From Nymphaea colorata (taxonomy: Eukaryota > Streptophyta > Magnoliopsida > Nymphaeales > Nymphaeaceae): a DNA stretch of 64,000 nt. Shown piece by piece: positions 62,959 to 64,000 of this stretch (its first letter is position 1; the number at the start of each line of letters is the position of its first letter). Location: NCBI RefSeq assembly GCF_008831285.2, contig NC_045138.2:8151205-8215204 (forward strand). Reading direction: 5' to 3'. The translations under genes were made by a program, and so were the position numbers. The notes under the pieces were generated by a model. It was not told where the DNA came from. It searched no databases and was given only the letters and a program-made list of their open reading frames with translations.

Positions 62959-63337
62959 TCAATCAGCAGCAACCGATGATGCAAAACCGATGCTAAAACC
63001 AAAGTTGATACAGGTCAGCTGTTTGCCCTGGGGGCTGATCATCTTCATGGTCAGCCAGTAATTTCCCTGCAAATAAAGCACACATGAAAATTAGATTTAC
63101 TTAATGCAGAAAGTAAACCAAATTGGAACTAGTGAATATAATTCTTTGGCCAACGAAAATAAGTTTATGTAAAACTTACAGGAGGAGTGAACCCCGGCAA
63201 ACTCTGGGAATGCTCAAGCACAAAGTCACCCGATGCTGGGCAGGTTGTCTCGGTGCAGAGATCATGGGTTTCAGAATGAATATGTATACCAAAGTAGGAG
63301 ACTTCAATAAGCAGCTTACCACCGGTGATGGGTTCCT
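62959..63337 (-). CDS. ML (MD-2-related lipid-recognition) domain protein, 3' two exons only
   Basis: On -, exon A is 63337-63180 (52 codons after a 2-nt split codon) and exon B is 63066-62959, ending in TGA. The 113-bp intron has GTAAGT...GCAG ends. Exon A encodes GGKLLIEVSYFGIHIHSE, HDLCTETTCP, then LPGFTPP. Exon B encodes GNYWLTMKM, then KQLTCINFGFSIGF. These are the core of the plant ML family (phosphatidylglycerol/phosphatidylinositol transfer-like), with the conserved cysteines C in HDLC, TTCP and LTCI. Family members are about 150-160 aa, secreted or vacuolar, and bind lipids. The signal-peptide exon is not visible up to 64000, so the 5' end lies outside the window. The exon A acceptor (CCAG at 63338) matches the usual family boundary. 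Confidence 0.85.
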
Positions 63338-64000
63338 CTGGTTAGGAAGGAAGTGGATAAATTAAACTCAGTAAAAGCAAGAGTTTGCAATATTTAGCAT
63401 GCATGAACCATATTTGCAAACTGAAAAATGCACTGATGGCAGATAACTTTTAGGATAATCCCAGTGAGGCAATGAGAGTCTATTAGAGACAAATCCAGTA
63501 AGAAAGAGGACGATAAGCAAAACAGACACTACCAAACAAATGATATACTGAGAGTTCACATATCTCCCACCATCACATGCATGCTAGTAGCACTTGTACA
63601 TGGCAACGTGATTGTTGAAAGGATTAAGATGAAAAATACACATGGGACTGTAAGACATAAATCAACATGACAATCAAGTAAAACAGGTGATATCAAAATT
63701 GATCACATGCATGGATCTAGAGCCTAGGCAGAAAAACATAGGTGCCATGGCTAACAGCATCAAATTACTTGGTGTTTCTTGGGACATGATTCTCCTGGCA
63801 GGCTTGTCAGTGTAAACACGATGGTAGAGCGAGTGACATGATGGTAGACTGAGTGACCAAACCTGTAATCTCACTAACAATGGCACACCAGCATCTCAAA
63901 GTGCATCCATGCTATAGCTACTATTAAATAACAAATGCAAGACAACCAACTTATGGGGATCGTGTATAACCTGCAGTAATATCACTACATATAGCCAGAC
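63338..64000 (-). other. Likely intron of the ML-domain gene
   Basis: No sequence like the conserved N-terminal half of ML proteins was seen on - here. Hydrophobic-looking frames (for example 63368-63559) lack the expected CDKKG-type context. This is most simply the upstream intron, continuing past the window edge. Confidence 0.5.

Overview
The window is nuclear DNA from a flowering plant. Four protein genes have plant-specific architectures: an NT-C2 protein, an MBD10/11-type methyl-CpG-binding protein, a glutaredoxin-like protein with a C-terminal CxxC cluster, and an ML-domain lipid-binding protein. Their introns obey GT-AG. The rest is AT-rich DNA full of plant transposons (copia, long LTRs, hAT, Mutator-like, CACTA, LINE) and long (TA)n arrays. 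I cannot name the species.

Layout. 1-2.9 kb: AT-rich flank and a GA-rich promoter or leader. 3.25-8.04 kb: four-exon NT-C2 gene on + (751 aa). 8-53.4 kb: a transposon-filled island of about 45 kb with no intact gene that I can support. It holds three members of a ~175-bp hAT-type MITE family and two Mutator-like MITEs (a third sits in an intron near 55.5 kb). A decayed LINE on - (about 15.1-16.4 kb) is followed by a CACTA-type end (16.46 kb), with a possible opposite end near 37.05 kb. A + strand copia element (about 22.1-30.5 kb) is cut by an hAT MITE and by a 4573-bp LTR-like insertion with a perfect target duplication. A second member of that long-LTR family lies reversed at 31.58-35.31 kb. 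37-44 kb is AT-rich, nearly featureless DNA with a (TA)54 array and a 230-bp tandem duplication. A - strand copia remnant (about 44.1-48.0 kb) carries a 1784-bp solo LTR inside its gag. A further LTR-like block lies at 48.27-51.16 kb.

53.4-64 kb: a second gene cluster. The MBD gene (+, three exons, 412 aa) converges on the glutaredoxin-like gene (-, single exon, 381 aa), with a degenerate minisatellite between them. The last two exons of an ML-domain gene (-) follow; its 5' end lies outside the window.

The four genes share no obvious pathway. No bacterial-style operon, CRISPR array, rRNA or tRNA was seen. The clearest results are nested, datable transposon insertions supported by exact target duplications, a possible Cys-His-Asp triad in the C-terminal domain of the NT-C2 protein, and an MBD intron whose 5' splice site is built into a (CT)n(GT)n microsatellite.
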